NCBI RefSeq assembly: GCF_920987055.1 | Contig: NZ_CAKLBX010000001.1 | Location: 1,784,501-1,848,500 of the forward strand | Reading direction: 5' to 3' | DNA from: Novosphingobium sp. CECT 9465 | GTDB lineage: Bacteria > Pseudomonadota > Alphaproteobacteria > Sphingomonadales > Sphingomonadaceae | Length of the DNA: 64,000 nucleotides | Shown: one piece after another, positions 39,111-48,251 of the stretch | How the letters are laid out: the number at the start of each line of letters is the position of its first letter | Position numbering within the stretch: position 1 is the first letter of the stretch | Position numbers and translations under genes: made by a program | Notes under the pieces: model-generated | Database searches by the model: none | Seen by the model: the letters and a program-made list of their open reading frames with translations, nothing else | What the model was told of the DNA's origin: nothing

Positions 39111-39911
39111 TTAGTTCGGATTGATCTCAAGCGCCCGTCCGATCGACTGCGCCGTCGCCTTCAACGCATCGAGATGCCGCTGCACCACTTGTTCGTCAGC
39201 ACCCCGGCGTCCGGGCCAGGTCACATTGATCGTCGCGATCGGCGCGCCGGCCACCGTGATCGGCACCGCCATGGAGCGGCGTCCGTCGCGCAGCACCAGT
39301 TGCTTCGACCTGTCCGGCCAGGGCAGCGTCGGATCGCGCGTGGCATAGCCGCGCTGACGGACCTGCTCCAGCATGCGCCGCAAATCCGCCTCGCTCCCTT
39401 CGGGCGCGTTGCGCGGGCGCAGGCGATCAATGATCGAATCGCGCTCTGCATCGCCGCACGCCGCAAGGTAGGCGCGGCCGGTTGCGGTATGGATGTACGA
39501 AAGCTTGATCCCCACCGGGCCAAGGATTGCCGAATCCAGCCGGAACAGCGGACTGTTGGTCTCAAGGATCTCCATGTGATCCAGCCGCGGTGCGGCCAGC
39601 ACGGAAGGCCATGCCACCCGCGTCGACAGCGCCTTCATGTGCGGGGATGCCACTTCGGCAATATGCGCGGACGACGTTACCGGAGCGCGTTCGATCGAAT
39701 CGACATGTGGCAGATAAGCGCCATCGGCCAGCCTTTGCCAGACCAGCCCTTTTTGTCCCAGCGTCACCAGCATGCGCAGCAGCGTCGCCTTGGGTAGCGC
39801 GGTCGCCAGATGCAGTTCGTGCAGGCTTGCCGCCTTGCGGGTCTGCACCTCCACCAGCACATCCAGCCCGCGCTCCAGCGCGCGCACGGTCTTGACCTTG
39901 CGGTCCAGCAT
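39111..39911 (-). CDS. IclR-family transcriptional regulator
   Basis: A 266-residue regulator. The winged helix-turn-helix is at residues about 5-65 (RALERGLDVLVEV; SLHELHLATALPKATLLRMLVTL; GLVWQR), and the rest is the IclR effector domain (YIHTATGRAYLAA, GYATRD, SMAVPITVAGAPIATINVT). IclR proteins commonly control aromatic and organic-acid catabolism. It is divergent from the UPF0261-carboxylase operon with a 110-nt gap, so it most likely controls both directions from that region. Confidence 0.9.
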   Translation of the reverse strand: MLDRKVKTVRALERGLDVLVEVQTRKAASLHELHLATALPKATLLRMLVTLGQKGLVWQRLADGAYLPHVDSIERAPVTSSAHIAEVASPHMKALSTRVAWPSVLAAPRLDHMEILETNSPLFRLDSAILGPVGIKLSYIHTATGRAYLAACGDAERDSIIDRLRPRNAPEGSEADLRRMLEQVRQRGYATRDPTLPWPDRSKQLVLRDGRRSMAVPITVAGAPIATINVTWPGRRGADEQVVQRHLDALKATAQSIGRALEINPN

Positions 39912-40021
39912 GATCCCTCTCCCGGTGAATTCAATGTTTCACCTTATGGAACGCAAAATCCCGAAACCCCCGTGCAAAGTCAACCATAGTGTCGCAGCTA
40001 GGGGGAACGGAGAGGATAACC

Positions 40022-41242
40022 ATGACCGCAAAGCCGAGTGTGCTGTTCATCTGCACCCAGGATACCAAGGACGAAGAAGCCCGTTTTACCCGTGCCGTGC
40101 TGGAAGCGGCAGGCGTAGACGTGGTCCACCTCGATCCCAGCGTCCGCCGCAGCCACGGCGGGGCAGAGATCTCGCCCGAAATGATTGCACAAGCCGCGGG
40201 CACCACCATCGAACAGGTCCGCGCGCTTGGCCATGAAGGCAAATGCCAGGATGCGATGATCCGGGGCGCAATCGCCGCTGCCCATGCTTGGACGGCGGAA
40301 AGGCCGGTCAGCGGCATCCTTGCCGTCGGCGGCTCGATGGGGTCGGCGCTTGCGGGCGCGCTGATGCAGACCTTCCCCTACGGGCTGCCCAAGCTGATCG
40401 TGTCCACCATGGCCTCAGGCTTCACCAAGCCCTACATGGGGGTGAAGGATATCGCGATGATGAACGCGGTGACCGATATTTCCGGCATCAACACCATCAG
40501 CCGCGATGTTTTTCGCAATGCTGCCCACGCCGTCGCTGGCATGGCCAGAGGCTATGATCCAGACCCCGGCCCAGGCAGGCCGCTCGTTCTCGTCACCATG
40601 CTGGGCACCACCGAAGCCAGCGTAAGGCGCATCCGCAAGACGCTGGAAGGTGATGGCTGCGAAGTGATGGTGTTCCACTCCTCCGGCGCTGGCGGCCCCA
40701 CGCTCGACGGCCTAGCAACCGACAAGGATGTGGCACTGGTGCTCGATCTGTCGCAGACCGAAATCCTCGATCACCTCAACGGCGGCCTTGCCGATGCGGG
40801 GCCTGATCGCGGGCGCGCAGCCTTGCGCAAGGGCATCCCCACGATCATCGCACTGGGAAATGCCGATTTCATCATAGGCGGTCCGCTGGAAATCTCACGC
40901 GCACAGTTTCCCGGACGGCGCTATCACGAACACAACCCGCAACTCACCGCCGTCAGAACCACCGTCAGCGATCTTGAATAGCTCGCCGATCACCTTGCCG
41001 CCAATGTGCGCGATGCCAAAGGCCCGGTCCGCGTATTCACTCCGCTACAGGGCTTTTCCAGCCACGACAGCAGCGCGGGGCATCTCCTCGACCTTTCCGT
41101 ACCCGGTCCCTTCGCCGCATATCTGCGCAAGGTGATGCCCGATACCGTGCCGGTTACTGCCATCGACGCCCACTTCAACGATGAAGCCTTTTCCGATGCG
41201 GTAATCGCCGCATCGCGCGAAATGCTGGCTGCAAAGGCCTGA
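40022..41242 (+). pseudogene. UPF0261/Tm-1-like ATP-binding protein, interrupted by in-frame amber codon
   Basis: Two collinear parts in one frame. The first (from ATG 40022, GGAGAGGA upstream) starts PSVLFICTQDTKDEEARF and has GILAVGGSMGSALAGALMQTFPYGLPKLIVSTMASG, which is the UPF0261 nucleotide-binding core (shown: GILAVGGSMGSALAGAL). It stops at TAG 40979-40981. The next codons continue the family without a break: LADHLAANV, GPVRVFTPLQGFSSHDSSAGH and HFNDEAFSDAV, ending at 41242. Joined length is about 406 residues, normal for the family. TAG could come from CAG, AAG or GAG by one change. Function of the family is not established; it is cotranscribed with the carboxylase genes. Confidence 0.88.
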
Positions 41243-41249
41243 ACTGACA

Positions 41250-41696
41250 ATGTCCGACGAACTCCCCCTGACTCATGAAGACGTGGCCGAAATTGCGGCC
41301 ATCCTCGAAAAATCGGGATACCGCGAAATCGATCTGGCAACCCGCCGCTTCCGTTTGCGCGTGGCCAGAGACGACAGTGCGGAAGGCGGCCTGACACAGG
41401 AATGGCAGTGGGCAGGCGCAGCGGTCGAAGCCACGACCGCCGCCGTCACGACGGAAAGCCATTCCGATGCCATCTGCTCGCCCCTGCCCGGCACGTTCTA
41501 TCACGCCCCCCAGCCCGGCGCTCCGGCCTTCATCCAGCCCGGCGACGAAGTCGGCCCGGAAACCGTCATCGGCATCGTCGAAACGATGAAGCTGATGAAC
41601 CCTGTCCACGCCGGACGCAGCGGTACGGTTGTGGAAATGATCGTTCCCGATGGTACGCTTGTCGCCAAGGGGCAGGCTCTGGTGCGTCTCGCATGA
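41250..41696 (+). CDS. Biotin carboxyl carrier protein
   Basis: A 148-residue BCCP of the type used by acetyl-CoA carboxylase-like and other stand-alone biotin carboxylases. A short helical N-terminus (EDVAEIAAILEKSGYREIDL) precedes a spacer with Ala/Thr/Val, then the biotinyl domain: SPLPGTFYHAPQPGAPAF, and the biotin lysine about residue 114 in VETMKLMNPV. It starts 7 nt after the end of the UPF0261 frame and overlaps the biotin carboxylase start by 4 nt. This is a second BCCP gene, not the housekeeping accB. Confidence 0.9.
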   Translation: MSDELPLTHEDVAEIAAILEKSGYREIDLATRRFRLRVARDDSAEGGLTQEWQWAGAAVEATTAAVTTESHSDAICSPLPGTFYHAPQPGAPAFIQPGDEVGPETVIGIVETMKLMNPVHAGRSGTVVEMIVPDGTLVAKGQALVRLA

Positions 41697-43027
41697 TCCG
41701 CCGTCTGTTTATCGCCAATCGCGGCGAAATCGCGTTGCGCATCATCCGCACCGCCCGCCGCATGGGGATTGAAACCGTGCTCGGCGCGTCGGAAGCAGAC
41801 GCGGCCTCGTTGCCCGCGCAGCAGGCCGATCATGTCGCCATCGTCGGTCCGGCCCCATCGTCGCAAAGCTATCTTGCCTTCGATCGCGTTGTCGCGGCAG
41901 CGATGGCCGCAGGATGCGATGCCATCCACCCCGGCTACGGCTTCCTGTCGGAAAACGCCGCGTTCGCCCGCGCCGTCCTGACCGCGGGAATGCGATTTGT
42001 CGGGCCTGAAATCGCCACGCTTGAAGGCATGGGCGACAAGCTCGCCGCCCGCGCGCTCGCCGTTGAAGCGGGACTGCCGGTTCTCCCCGGTGGCGAAGCC
42101 GCCACCCGCGCCGATGTCCATACCCGCGCTGCGCAAACCGGCTATCCCCTGTTGCTCAAGGCCGTGGCGGGGGGCGGCGGCAAGGGCATGCGCCGGGTTG
42201 ATCGCGCAGAAGATCTCGATTCCGCGCTGGATATGGCGCAAGCCGAAGCACAGGCCGCATTCGGCAATGCAGCGGTCTATGTCGAACGGTTCGTCGCGCG
42301 CGGCCGCCATGTCGAAGTGCAATTGCTTGGTGACGGCGCCAGCGCCATTCATCTCGGCACACGCGATTGCTCGATCCAGCGCCGCTTTCAGAAGCTGGTC
42401 GAAGAAGCGCCCGCCCCCGCCATGCCCGAAACCGCACGTGCCGCCATCGAAGACGCAGCGGTGCGCCTCGCGCGCCACTTGCGCTATCGCGGCGCAGGCA
42501 CGGCTGAATTCCTTGTCGATGCCGATGATTTCTCGTTCTTCTTCCTCGAGCTCAACGCTCGCATCCAGGTGGAGCACCCGGTGACAGAAGCAATCACCGG
42601 CGTCGATCTGGTGGAACAGCAACTGCTGGTCGCCGCTGGCAGGCCGCTCGCCCTTACCCAGGCCATGATCCGTCCGGTCGGCCACGCCATCGAAGTGCGC
42701 ATCAACGCCGAAGACCCTGAAGCGGATTTCCGGCCCTCACCCGGTCGCGCAACCCGCGCAGCATGGCCTGCGGGCGAAGGTGTGCGCGTCGATACCCATA
42801 TCGCGAACGGCGGCGAAGTCCCGCCATTCTACGATTCACTGATGGGCAAGCTGATCGTCCACGGCGCAACCCGCACCGAAGCGGTCGATCGCCTCACCCG
42901 CGCACTTGGTAACCTTCACATCGAAGGCCTGCCCACCACGGCATCGCTCCATCGCCGCATTGCCATCGACCCCCGCTTCATCGCGGGCGGTGTCAATACC
43001 GGCTTCCTCGCAGGGCTTGCCCAATGA
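41693..43027 (+). CDS. Biotin carboxylase
   Basis: ATP-dependent carboxylation of biotin on the carrier protein. The 444-residue ATP-grasp enzyme shows RLFIANRGEIALRIIRTARRMG, AIHPGYGFLSENAAFA, the glycine-rich loop AVAGGGGKGMRRV, ERFVARGRHVEVQLLGD, the DCSIQRRFQKLVEEAP segment, and FFFLELNARIQVEHPVTE. All sites look intact. ATG at 41693 overlaps the BCCP stop. A paralogue of AccC; its partner carboxyltransferase comes next, so this works as a dedicated three-part carboxylase for the locus. Confidence 0.93.
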   Translation: MIRRLFIANRGEIALRIIRTARRMGIETVLGASEADAASLPAQQADHVAIVGPAPSSQSYLAFDRVVAAAMAAGCDAIHPGYGFLSENAAFARAVLTAGMRFVGPEIATLEGMGDKLAARALAVEAGLPVLPGGEAATRADVHTRAAQTGYPLLLKAVAGGGGKGMRRVDRAEDLDSALDMAQAEAQAAFGNAAVYVERFVARGRHVEVQLLGDGASAIHLGTRDCSIQRRFQKLVEEAPAPAMPETARAAIEDAAVRLARHLRYRGAGTAEFLVDADDFSFFFLELNARIQVEHPVTEAITGVDLVEQQLLVAAGRPLALTQAMIRPVGHAIEVRINAEDPEADFRPSPGRATRAAWPAGEGVRVDTHIANGGEVPPFYDSLMGKLIVHGATRTEAVDRLTRALGNLHIEGLPTTASLHRRIAIDPRFIAGGVNTGFLAGLAQ

Positions 43028-44496
43028 CCGAAATCAGACTTGTCGATGTCACCATGCGCGATGGCAACCAGAGCCTGTGGGGTGCAACCGGCCTGAATAC
43101 CGCGCACATGCTTCAGGCCGCCGCATTGACCGAGGCCTGCGGTTTCCGCGCGATAGATTTCAGTTCTTCCAGCCATATGGCCGTGGCCGTGCGCTATTTC
43201 CGAAACAATCCTTGGGAACGCATGCGGCGGATGCACGCCGCCATGCCCTCAACACCGCTGCAATTCATCACCACCGGCCTGCGTTTCATTGCATGGCAGC
43301 AGGCCGATCCCGAATTCATGCGGCTCGTCTATCGCGCGCTGCAGGCCAATGGCATCGGCCGCTTCGTCCTGCTCGATCCGATGCATGAAGTGCCGGCCGT
43401 GATCGAAGCCGCCAGGCTGGTGAAGCAGGAAGGCAACGCGGAAGTCATGTGTGCGCTAACCTTCACCCTGTCCGAAATACATACCGATCAATTCTACGCC
43501 GATTTCGCCCGCGCCGTCAGCCAAAGCGGCAATATCGACCTCTACTACATCAAGGATCCGGCAGGCCTGCTCAGTGTCGATCGCGTCCGCACGCTGGTCC
43601 CGGCGATCAAGGCGGTGATCGGCAACAAGGCCTTGGAGATCCACGCGCATACAACCGTCGGTCAGGGCATGCTCTCCAGCCTCGAAGCGGCAGAACTCGG
43701 CATCTCTGCCATTCACGTCGGCATCGGTCCGGGAGGTGACGGATCGTCACTTCCCGAAGCCAACCGCATGGTCGCCAATCTTGAAGAGGCAGGATTTGCC
43801 GTCGGGATAGACAAGGCGGCGCTCGCCCGTCTCACCGCCTACTGGAACAAGGTTGCTGCCGCCGAAGGCCTGCCCCCCGGCCGACCGCAGAATTTCGACG
43901 CCAGCTTCCTGCGCCACCAGATCGCCGGTGGCGTCATGACGACCATCGCGCGCCAGCTGGAAGAACTGGGCCTGTCTGACCGGATGAGCGCGGTGATCGC
44001 GGAAACCGGCCAGGTCCGCGCCGATCTTGGCTTCCCGATCATGGTCACGCCATTCCCGCAGATGGTCATGACCCAAGCGCTGTTCAACGTGATCGGGGAT
44101 CAGCGTTACGCCCAGGTTTCCGATCAGGTGATCCGCTATTGCATGGGCAAATTCGGCAAGCCGACTTCGCCGGTCGATCCTTCTGTGCTCGCCACGATCA
44201 TGGACCGTCCCCGTTCGCGCGAGCTGGAAAGCGAACCGATGTTTCCCGCCCTTTCAGATTTGCGCCGCCAGTTCGGCACCCATTTGCCGGACGAGGAATT
44301 TCTGCTGCGGGCCGTCATGCCGGGCGATCAGGTCGATGCCATGCTCGGTGCAGGCCGGTCACGCGCGACTTACACGCCGGAGGCCGCGCCGATCATTTCG
44401 TTGCTGCGCCAGCTCGCCGCCCGGCCGCAAGCGCGTGACATCGTGGTGGAGCGCGGCGCTTTCCGCATGGCCCTTCACGCCGGAGCTTCGCTTTGA
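43024..44496 (+). CDS. Biotin-dependent carboxyltransferase (pyruvate-carboxylase/oxaloacetate-decarboxylase-like)
   Basis: A 490-residue TIM-barrel enzyme of the HMGL-like carboxyltransferase family. The metal motif is LVDVTMRDGNQSLWG (Asp, and Arg-Asp). YYIKDPAGLL carries the lysine that is carbamylated in pyruvate carboxylase, and EIHAHTTVGQGM supplies the two metal histidines. A helical C-terminus (CMGKFGKPTSPVDPS, RRQFGTHLPDEEFLLRAVMPGDQVD) matches the funnel domain. There is no biotin or ATP-grasp domain, as those are separate proteins here. Acceptor unknown: NNPWERMRR and the lack of typical pyruvate-binding context suggest a different acceptor. Overlaps both neighbours by 4 nt. Confidence 0.85.
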   Translation: MTEIRLVDVTMRDGNQSLWGATGLNTAHMLQAAALTEACGFRAIDFSSSSHMAVAVRYFRNNPWERMRRMHAAMPSTPLQFITTGLRFIAWQQADPEFMRLVYRALQANGIGRFVLLDPMHEVPAVIEAARLVKQEGNAEVMCALTFTLSEIHTDQFYADFARAVSQSGNIDLYYIKDPAGLLSVDRVRTLVPAIKAVIGNKALEIHAHTTVGQGMLSSLEAAELGISAIHVGIGPGGDGSSLPEANRMVANLEEAGFAVGIDKAALARLTAYWNKVAAAEGLPPGRPQNFDASFLRHQIAGGVMTTIARQLEELGLSDRMSAVIAETGQVRADLGFPIMVTPFPQMVMTQALFNVIGDQRYAQVSDQVIRYCMGKFGKPTSPVDPSVLATIMDRPRSRELESEPMFPALSDLRRQFGTHLPDEEFLLRAVMPGDQVDAMLGAGRSRATYTPEAAPIISLLRQLAARPQARDIVVERGAFRMALHAGASL

Positions 44497-45335
44497 ATAT
44501 TTCCGCAGACCTCAAGGCCCGACTTCGCGATGCGGCAGGCTATATCTTTGACATGGACGGCACGATTGCGCTGGGCGATGCCAGAAGCGGGGGCCACCGC
44601 GCGCTTCCCCATGCCATTGCCGTGCTCGAAGCGCTGAAGGCCAGCGGCACCCCTTACGTCGTATTCACCAACGGCACCGCCAAGCCGCCAACCGCTTATG
44701 CGCAATCACTGCGCAACGCAGGCCTCCCGCTGGAAGACAGGCAGATGCTCACGCCTTCGTCGTCTGCTGCGATCTGGCTCGGCAAAACCGGGCACACCAA
44801 GGTCCGCGTCCTCGGCAATCCCGGATGCGCCAGCCCGCTGATCGACGCCGGTCTTGAAGTTGTCGGCCCCTCGGAGCAGGCCGAAGGGGTCCAGGCGGTC
44901 TATACCGGATGGTTCCGCGAGTTTGATTTCCAGTCCCTCGAAGCCGGATGCCATTCGCTTTGGCACGGCGCAAAGCTGGTCACTGCCAGCAACGTCCCTT
45001 TCTTCGCCACCGAAAATGGCCGCGCGATCGGGGCCAGCTTCCCAATCAATGCCATGCTCACCGCGATGACCGGCAAGCGGCCCCGGATTCTTGGCAAGCC
45101 ATCGCGGATCGCGTTTGAAACCGCCATGCTGGTGATGGGATTGCCGCGTTCCGCCACCAAAGATGTCGTGGTGGTTGGTGATGATCCCGCACTCGAAATG
45201 CGCATGGCGAACGCAGTGGGCGCCCATTCGCTGGGCCTGGCAACAGGCGTCATGGCGCCTGTTGCGCAACTGCCTGAGAAAGACCGCCCTTCGGCGTTGC
45301 TGCCCCACCTTGGCCCGCTGCTACATACCCTCTAG
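44493..45335 (+). CDS. HAD-IIA-family phosphatase (NagD-like)
   Basis: A 280-residue HAD hydrolase. Motif I is IFDMDGTIALGD (nucleophile Asp), motif II VVFTNGTAKPP, motif III the KPS of LGKPSRIAFE, motif IV VVVGDDPALEMRMA; the large cap between II and III marks subfamily IIA (NagD, phosphoglycolate and aryl-phosphate phosphatases). Translation starts at TTG 44493, overlapping the carboxyltransferase stop, so it belongs to the carboxylase operon. A phosphatase in this place suits a pathway in which a phosphorylated intermediate is carboxylated and then dephosphorylated; this is inference. Confidence 0.85.
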   Translation: MNISADLKARLRDAAGYIFDMDGTIALGDARSGGHRALPHAIAVLEALKASGTPYVVFTNGTAKPPTAYAQSLRNAGLPLEDRQMLTPSSSAAIWLGKTGHTKVRVLGNPGCASPLIDAGLEVVGPSEQAEGVQAVYTGWFREFDFQSLEAGCHSLWHGAKLVTASNVPFFATENGRAIGASFPINAMLTAMTGKRPRILGKPSRIAFETAMLVMGLPRSATKDVVVVGDDPALEMRMANAVGAHSLGLATGVMAPVAQLPEKDRPSALLPHLGPLLHTL

Positions 45336-45364
45336 CCCCCAACATCCCTTTTGTTCGAAGCACA

Positions 45365-46267
45365 TCAGTCGGTCATTACCGGGCCGGACGGTGCCTTTCC
45401 GCTGCGCCACAGGTATAGCCCCGCAGCCACGATCACGCTTGCCCCCAGCATCGCCACGGCATCCGGGCGTTCGCCGAACAACACCCATCCAAACATGCCG
45501 GCCATGATCAGTTGCACATATGTCATCGGCGCAATTGTCGCTGCATCCGCGCGCGTTGCCGCAAGGTAGAGCGCTGCGTGCGCCACGGTTGCGCTCACCG
45601 CCATGAACGCGCATTTCGCCACCACGATCGGGCTGGGCGCGGTAACGGCAAAAAACGGCAAGCCGCTGAAATGTCCGGCCAATGTCGCTGCCATCAGGAA
45701 AATCGTTCCGATAAGCGCAACATTGAACTGCATCGCCAGCGCGCTTCCGGTCCCGGCCACCTTGCGGTTGGCGATCATCAGGAATGCCATGCCGCAGGCA
45801 GAAATCATCGGTAGCAGCGCCGCCCAACCCAGCACTCCGAAATTCGGCCTTAGTATAATCAGCACACCTGTGAACGCAATCGCACTCGCGATCCACGTTT
45901 CGCGGCGCAAAGGTTCGGACAATACAGCCGCCGCCAGAAGCGCGGTAATCATCGGACTGGTGAAGGAAATTGCCGTCGCTTCGCCAATCGGCATCAACTG
46001 CACCGCACTGAAGAATGACACGGCCGACACCGCCACGCCAAACCCGCGCAAAACGTGCCAGCGAAACCTGGGAAAGGCAAAGCCTGGCCGCCCCTCGCGC
46101 ACGAACAGCACGATACCCAGCCCTATCGTTCCCAGCAGATATCGCAGCGCGGCAATCCCCGTACCAGGCCACATTCCCGCCATGCTCTTGACCATGGCAT
46201 CGCCCACCGAAAGCAGCGCGAACCCGAACAACGCGAACGCAAGGGCAGACCTGTGATTATCCTGCAA
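45365..46267 (-). CDS. EamA/DMT-family transporter
   Basis: A 300-residue membrane protein with ten predicted helices in two EamA halves (ALAFALFGFALLSVGDAMVKS at the start; VGEATAISFTSPMITALLAAAVLSEPL-like segment in the first half, TIAPMTYVQLIMAGMFGWVLFGERP in the second). Drug/metabolite exporters of this family move amino acids, metabolites or drugs; the substrate is not visible. It ends convergently with the HAD gene (29 nt gap). Confidence 0.85.
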   Translation of the reverse strand: MQDNHRSALAFALFGFALLSVGDAMVKSMAGMWPGTGIAALRYLLGTIGLGIVLFVREGRPGFAFPRFRWHVLRGFGVAVSAVSFFSAVQLMPIGEATAISFTSPMITALLAAAVLSEPLRRETWIASAIAFTGVLIILRPNFGVLGWAALLPMISACGMAFLMIANRKVAGTGSALAMQFNVALIGTIFLMAATLAGHFSGLPFFAVTAPSPIVVAKCAFMAVSATVAHAALYLAATRADAATIAPMTYVQLIMAGMFGWVLFGERPDAVAMLGASVIVAAGLYLWRSGKAPSGPVMTD

Positions 46268-46435
46268 GGCGGAGTTCCTGAAAATTGCGGTGAACGCATG
46301 GCGCGAGGCTACGACCCTTCTCTACGATCCGACAAGGTTATGCTCCAGACCAAAGTGCAAGCCTTTACTTCGAGTTAACCACAACTGCCTACAAACCCTG
46401 ATCGAGGTGGCAGTAGCGGCACCGACGGGGGCGTA

Positions 46436-46540
46436 ATGACCAAGCTTATCATCCAGATCCCTTGCCTGAACGAAGCGGCTCAAATGGGCCTTCCGTTCGC
46501 GCCCGATATGATTGGCGCAGTATTGGGCCAGCACCGCTAA
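46436..46540 (+). pseudogene. Truncated glycosyltransferase family 2 N-terminus (remnant)
   Basis: An ATG with GGGGGC upstream opens a 34-residue frame starting MTKLIIQIPCLNEA, the typical first strand and nucleotide-binding loop of GT2 glycosyltransferases. Similarity ends after that; the next 20 residues (AQMGLPFAPDMIGAVLG and stop) do not resemble a GT2. I read this as the 5' stump of a glycosyltransferase gene whose body was removed or replaced when the cassette at 46.6-49.9 kb came in or was rearranged. The rest of 46268-46573 shows no gene. Confidence 0.6.
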
Positions 46541-46573
46541 CGCTCACTCGAAATTCAGGATGCGACGACTGCT

Positions 46574-48193
46574 GTGACAACGATAAATCTGGATGATCCA
46601 CACAAGCGTGAATGGTCACTGGCAAGTCTGGCCTTTGCGGCCTTTGGTATTGGCTTTCTGGCAAGCCTCTTGAACCTCTTGAACTTCAATAAATATCCGA
46701 TTTTCCGTGCAGAAGTTTTGATAATTTCTGTGATACTTCTCGCAATTGCAGCAATCGCAGCGGGAATTTACCGTGCAGCCCAGCCGCGAATTTCGTTCGC
46801 TATTACAGGAATTTTCGGCGCCATAATTACTGATCTTTCCACAGATATTAGCACAAATGTATTTTTCACCATTATTTTATGCATTGCTGCATCTGCGTGG
46901 TTTCAACCGCGCAATGTCCTTAAACTCATCATTGCAGCGTTTGGTTCAGTGATGTTGTTCCAGTCGGTCGCGTTGTTAATTGGTTACGGTAAACCACCAG
47001 CCCAGTCGAATGAAGCCAAACGGCTGCAAGATCCGAAAATGGCAGACAACCGATTGACTCCGATCGTTCACCTGGTGCTTGACTCTTATATGGGCCTTGA
47101 AGGGATGAACTCATCCGAAGGCAACTTTGGGAACCTGCGCGCCGAGCAGGAACAATTCTATCTGTCACGCGGTTTCCAGATTTATCCGCAGGCCTACAGC
47201 CGTCACGGCAAAACGGTCAATTCATTGCCAGAGTTCCTGTCCTACGGCAAAGGCCCGCACGCAACGCAGCCGCGCAACGTGCAGTTCACAGTTGCGCCTC
47301 CACTCGATTATTTTCTCGATCTTGATCGCAAAGGGTATCGTACGACGGTTAGCACACCATCATTTGTAGACCTGTGCGTCAACCAGCCCCTGACGGCCTG
47401 CAACAACTATAACAGTTCAGACCTGTCTTCGATGGCAAGTTCGGATCTGTCGGCAACGGAGCGGGCCAAAGTGATCGGCCTGACCATGCTGGAACTTTCA
47501 AACTTCGCGGCGATCATCACTGCCACGGTCGACACCCAGATCGCAAAGTTGCGCGGCTCGCATGAGCGCAAGCTGTTCAACCGGACCAAGCTCTACTCTC
47601 TGACAGGCTTCCAGCAACTTGATGCCTTCACCCGCGAACTTGCCAGCCTCAAGCGTGGTGAAGTGCGCTTTGCCCATCTGCTGCTGCCACATGATCCCTA
47701 TATTATGGATGACCGTTGCAGGCTCCTTTCCGAACGTCAGTGGATTGACGAACATGGCCCTGCAGACTTTGCCAAACGGGATGCCGCCTATGCCCGGCAG
47801 ACCCGCTGCATGACCAATGGCGCATTGCGCCGCCTGATCGCTGAACTCGACAAAACCGAAGCGGGTCGCGCCGCTATCGTACTTATTCAGGGTGACCACG
47901 GTTCGCGCACAGTCGACCATGTACCGCTTGCAGACGGAACCCGGCCAAGCCTTCGTGCGATGACAATGACGCATTCAGCGTTTTTCGCCATGCGCATTCC
48001 GGGTGAACCATCTGCGTCAGTCCAGGGTCGCTATGCGCTCGATGAACTTTTCGGTGCGTTCGCTGTGGCAGGATTTTCCTCTGCTCCGCGTCCTGTTTCC
48101 CATTCTGCGGAGGTATATCTGATGGACGGAAACTGGATACCGAGACAACGGATTGCCCTGCCCGAGTTTACGCAGAAATTTACCAAGAATTAG
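46574..48193 (+). CDS. Membrane-anchored sulfatase-like (alkaline-phosphatase superfamily) protein
   Basis: A 539-residue protein with four hydrophobic helices in residues 15-140 and then a periplasmic domain of the alkaline-phosphatase superfamily. Visible motifs are VHLVLDSYMGLEGM (metal Asp, nucleophile region), FAHLLLPHDPYIMDDRC and VLIQGDHGSR (metal Asp-His). This layout resembles envelope phosphoethanolamine, phosphoglycerol or sulfate transferases/hydrolases, but the usual threonine or cysteine nucleophile is not obvious. GTG start at 46574. The first 500 nt are distinctly AT-richer than the rest of the window, suggesting transfer. Followed by the YLDPATGS protein and the methyltransferase. 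Confidence 0.75.
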   Translation: MTTINLDDPHKREWSLASLAFAAFGIGFLASLLNLLNFNKYPIFRAEVLIISVILLAIAAIAAGIYRAAQPRISFAITGIFGAIITDLSTDISTNVFFTIILCIAASAWFQPRNVLKLIIAAFGSVMLFQSVALLIGYGKPPAQSNEAKRLQDPKMADNRLTPIVHLVLDSYMGLEGMNSSEGNFGNLRAEQEQFYLSRGFQIYPQAYSRHGKTVNSLPEFLSYGKGPHATQPRNVQFTVAPPLDYFLDLDRKGYRTTVSTPSFVDLCVNQPLTACNNYNSSDLSSMASSDLSATERAKVIGLTMLELSNFAAIITATVDTQIAKLRGSHERKLFNRTKLYSLTGFQQLDAFTRELASLKRGEVRFAHLLLPHDPYIMDDRCRLLSERQWIDEHGPADFAKRDAAYARQTRCMTNGALRRLIAELDKTEAGRAAIVLIQGDHGSRTVDHVPLADGTRPSLRAMTMTHSAFFAMRIPGEPSASVQGRYALDELFGAFAVAGFSSAPRPVSHSAEVYLMDGNWIPRQRIALPEFTQKFTKN

Positions 48194-48251
48194 GAAGGTT
48201 TGTTTACATCTTCAGTCCGTACCCGATATCCAATTTACAGGAGAAGTAACG

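Noticed and set aside
40979-40981. Amber codon as pyrrolysine or other recoded residue
   Set aside because: No pylT/pylS or related genes are in the window and the family has no special residue at this position. A point mutation or error is simpler.
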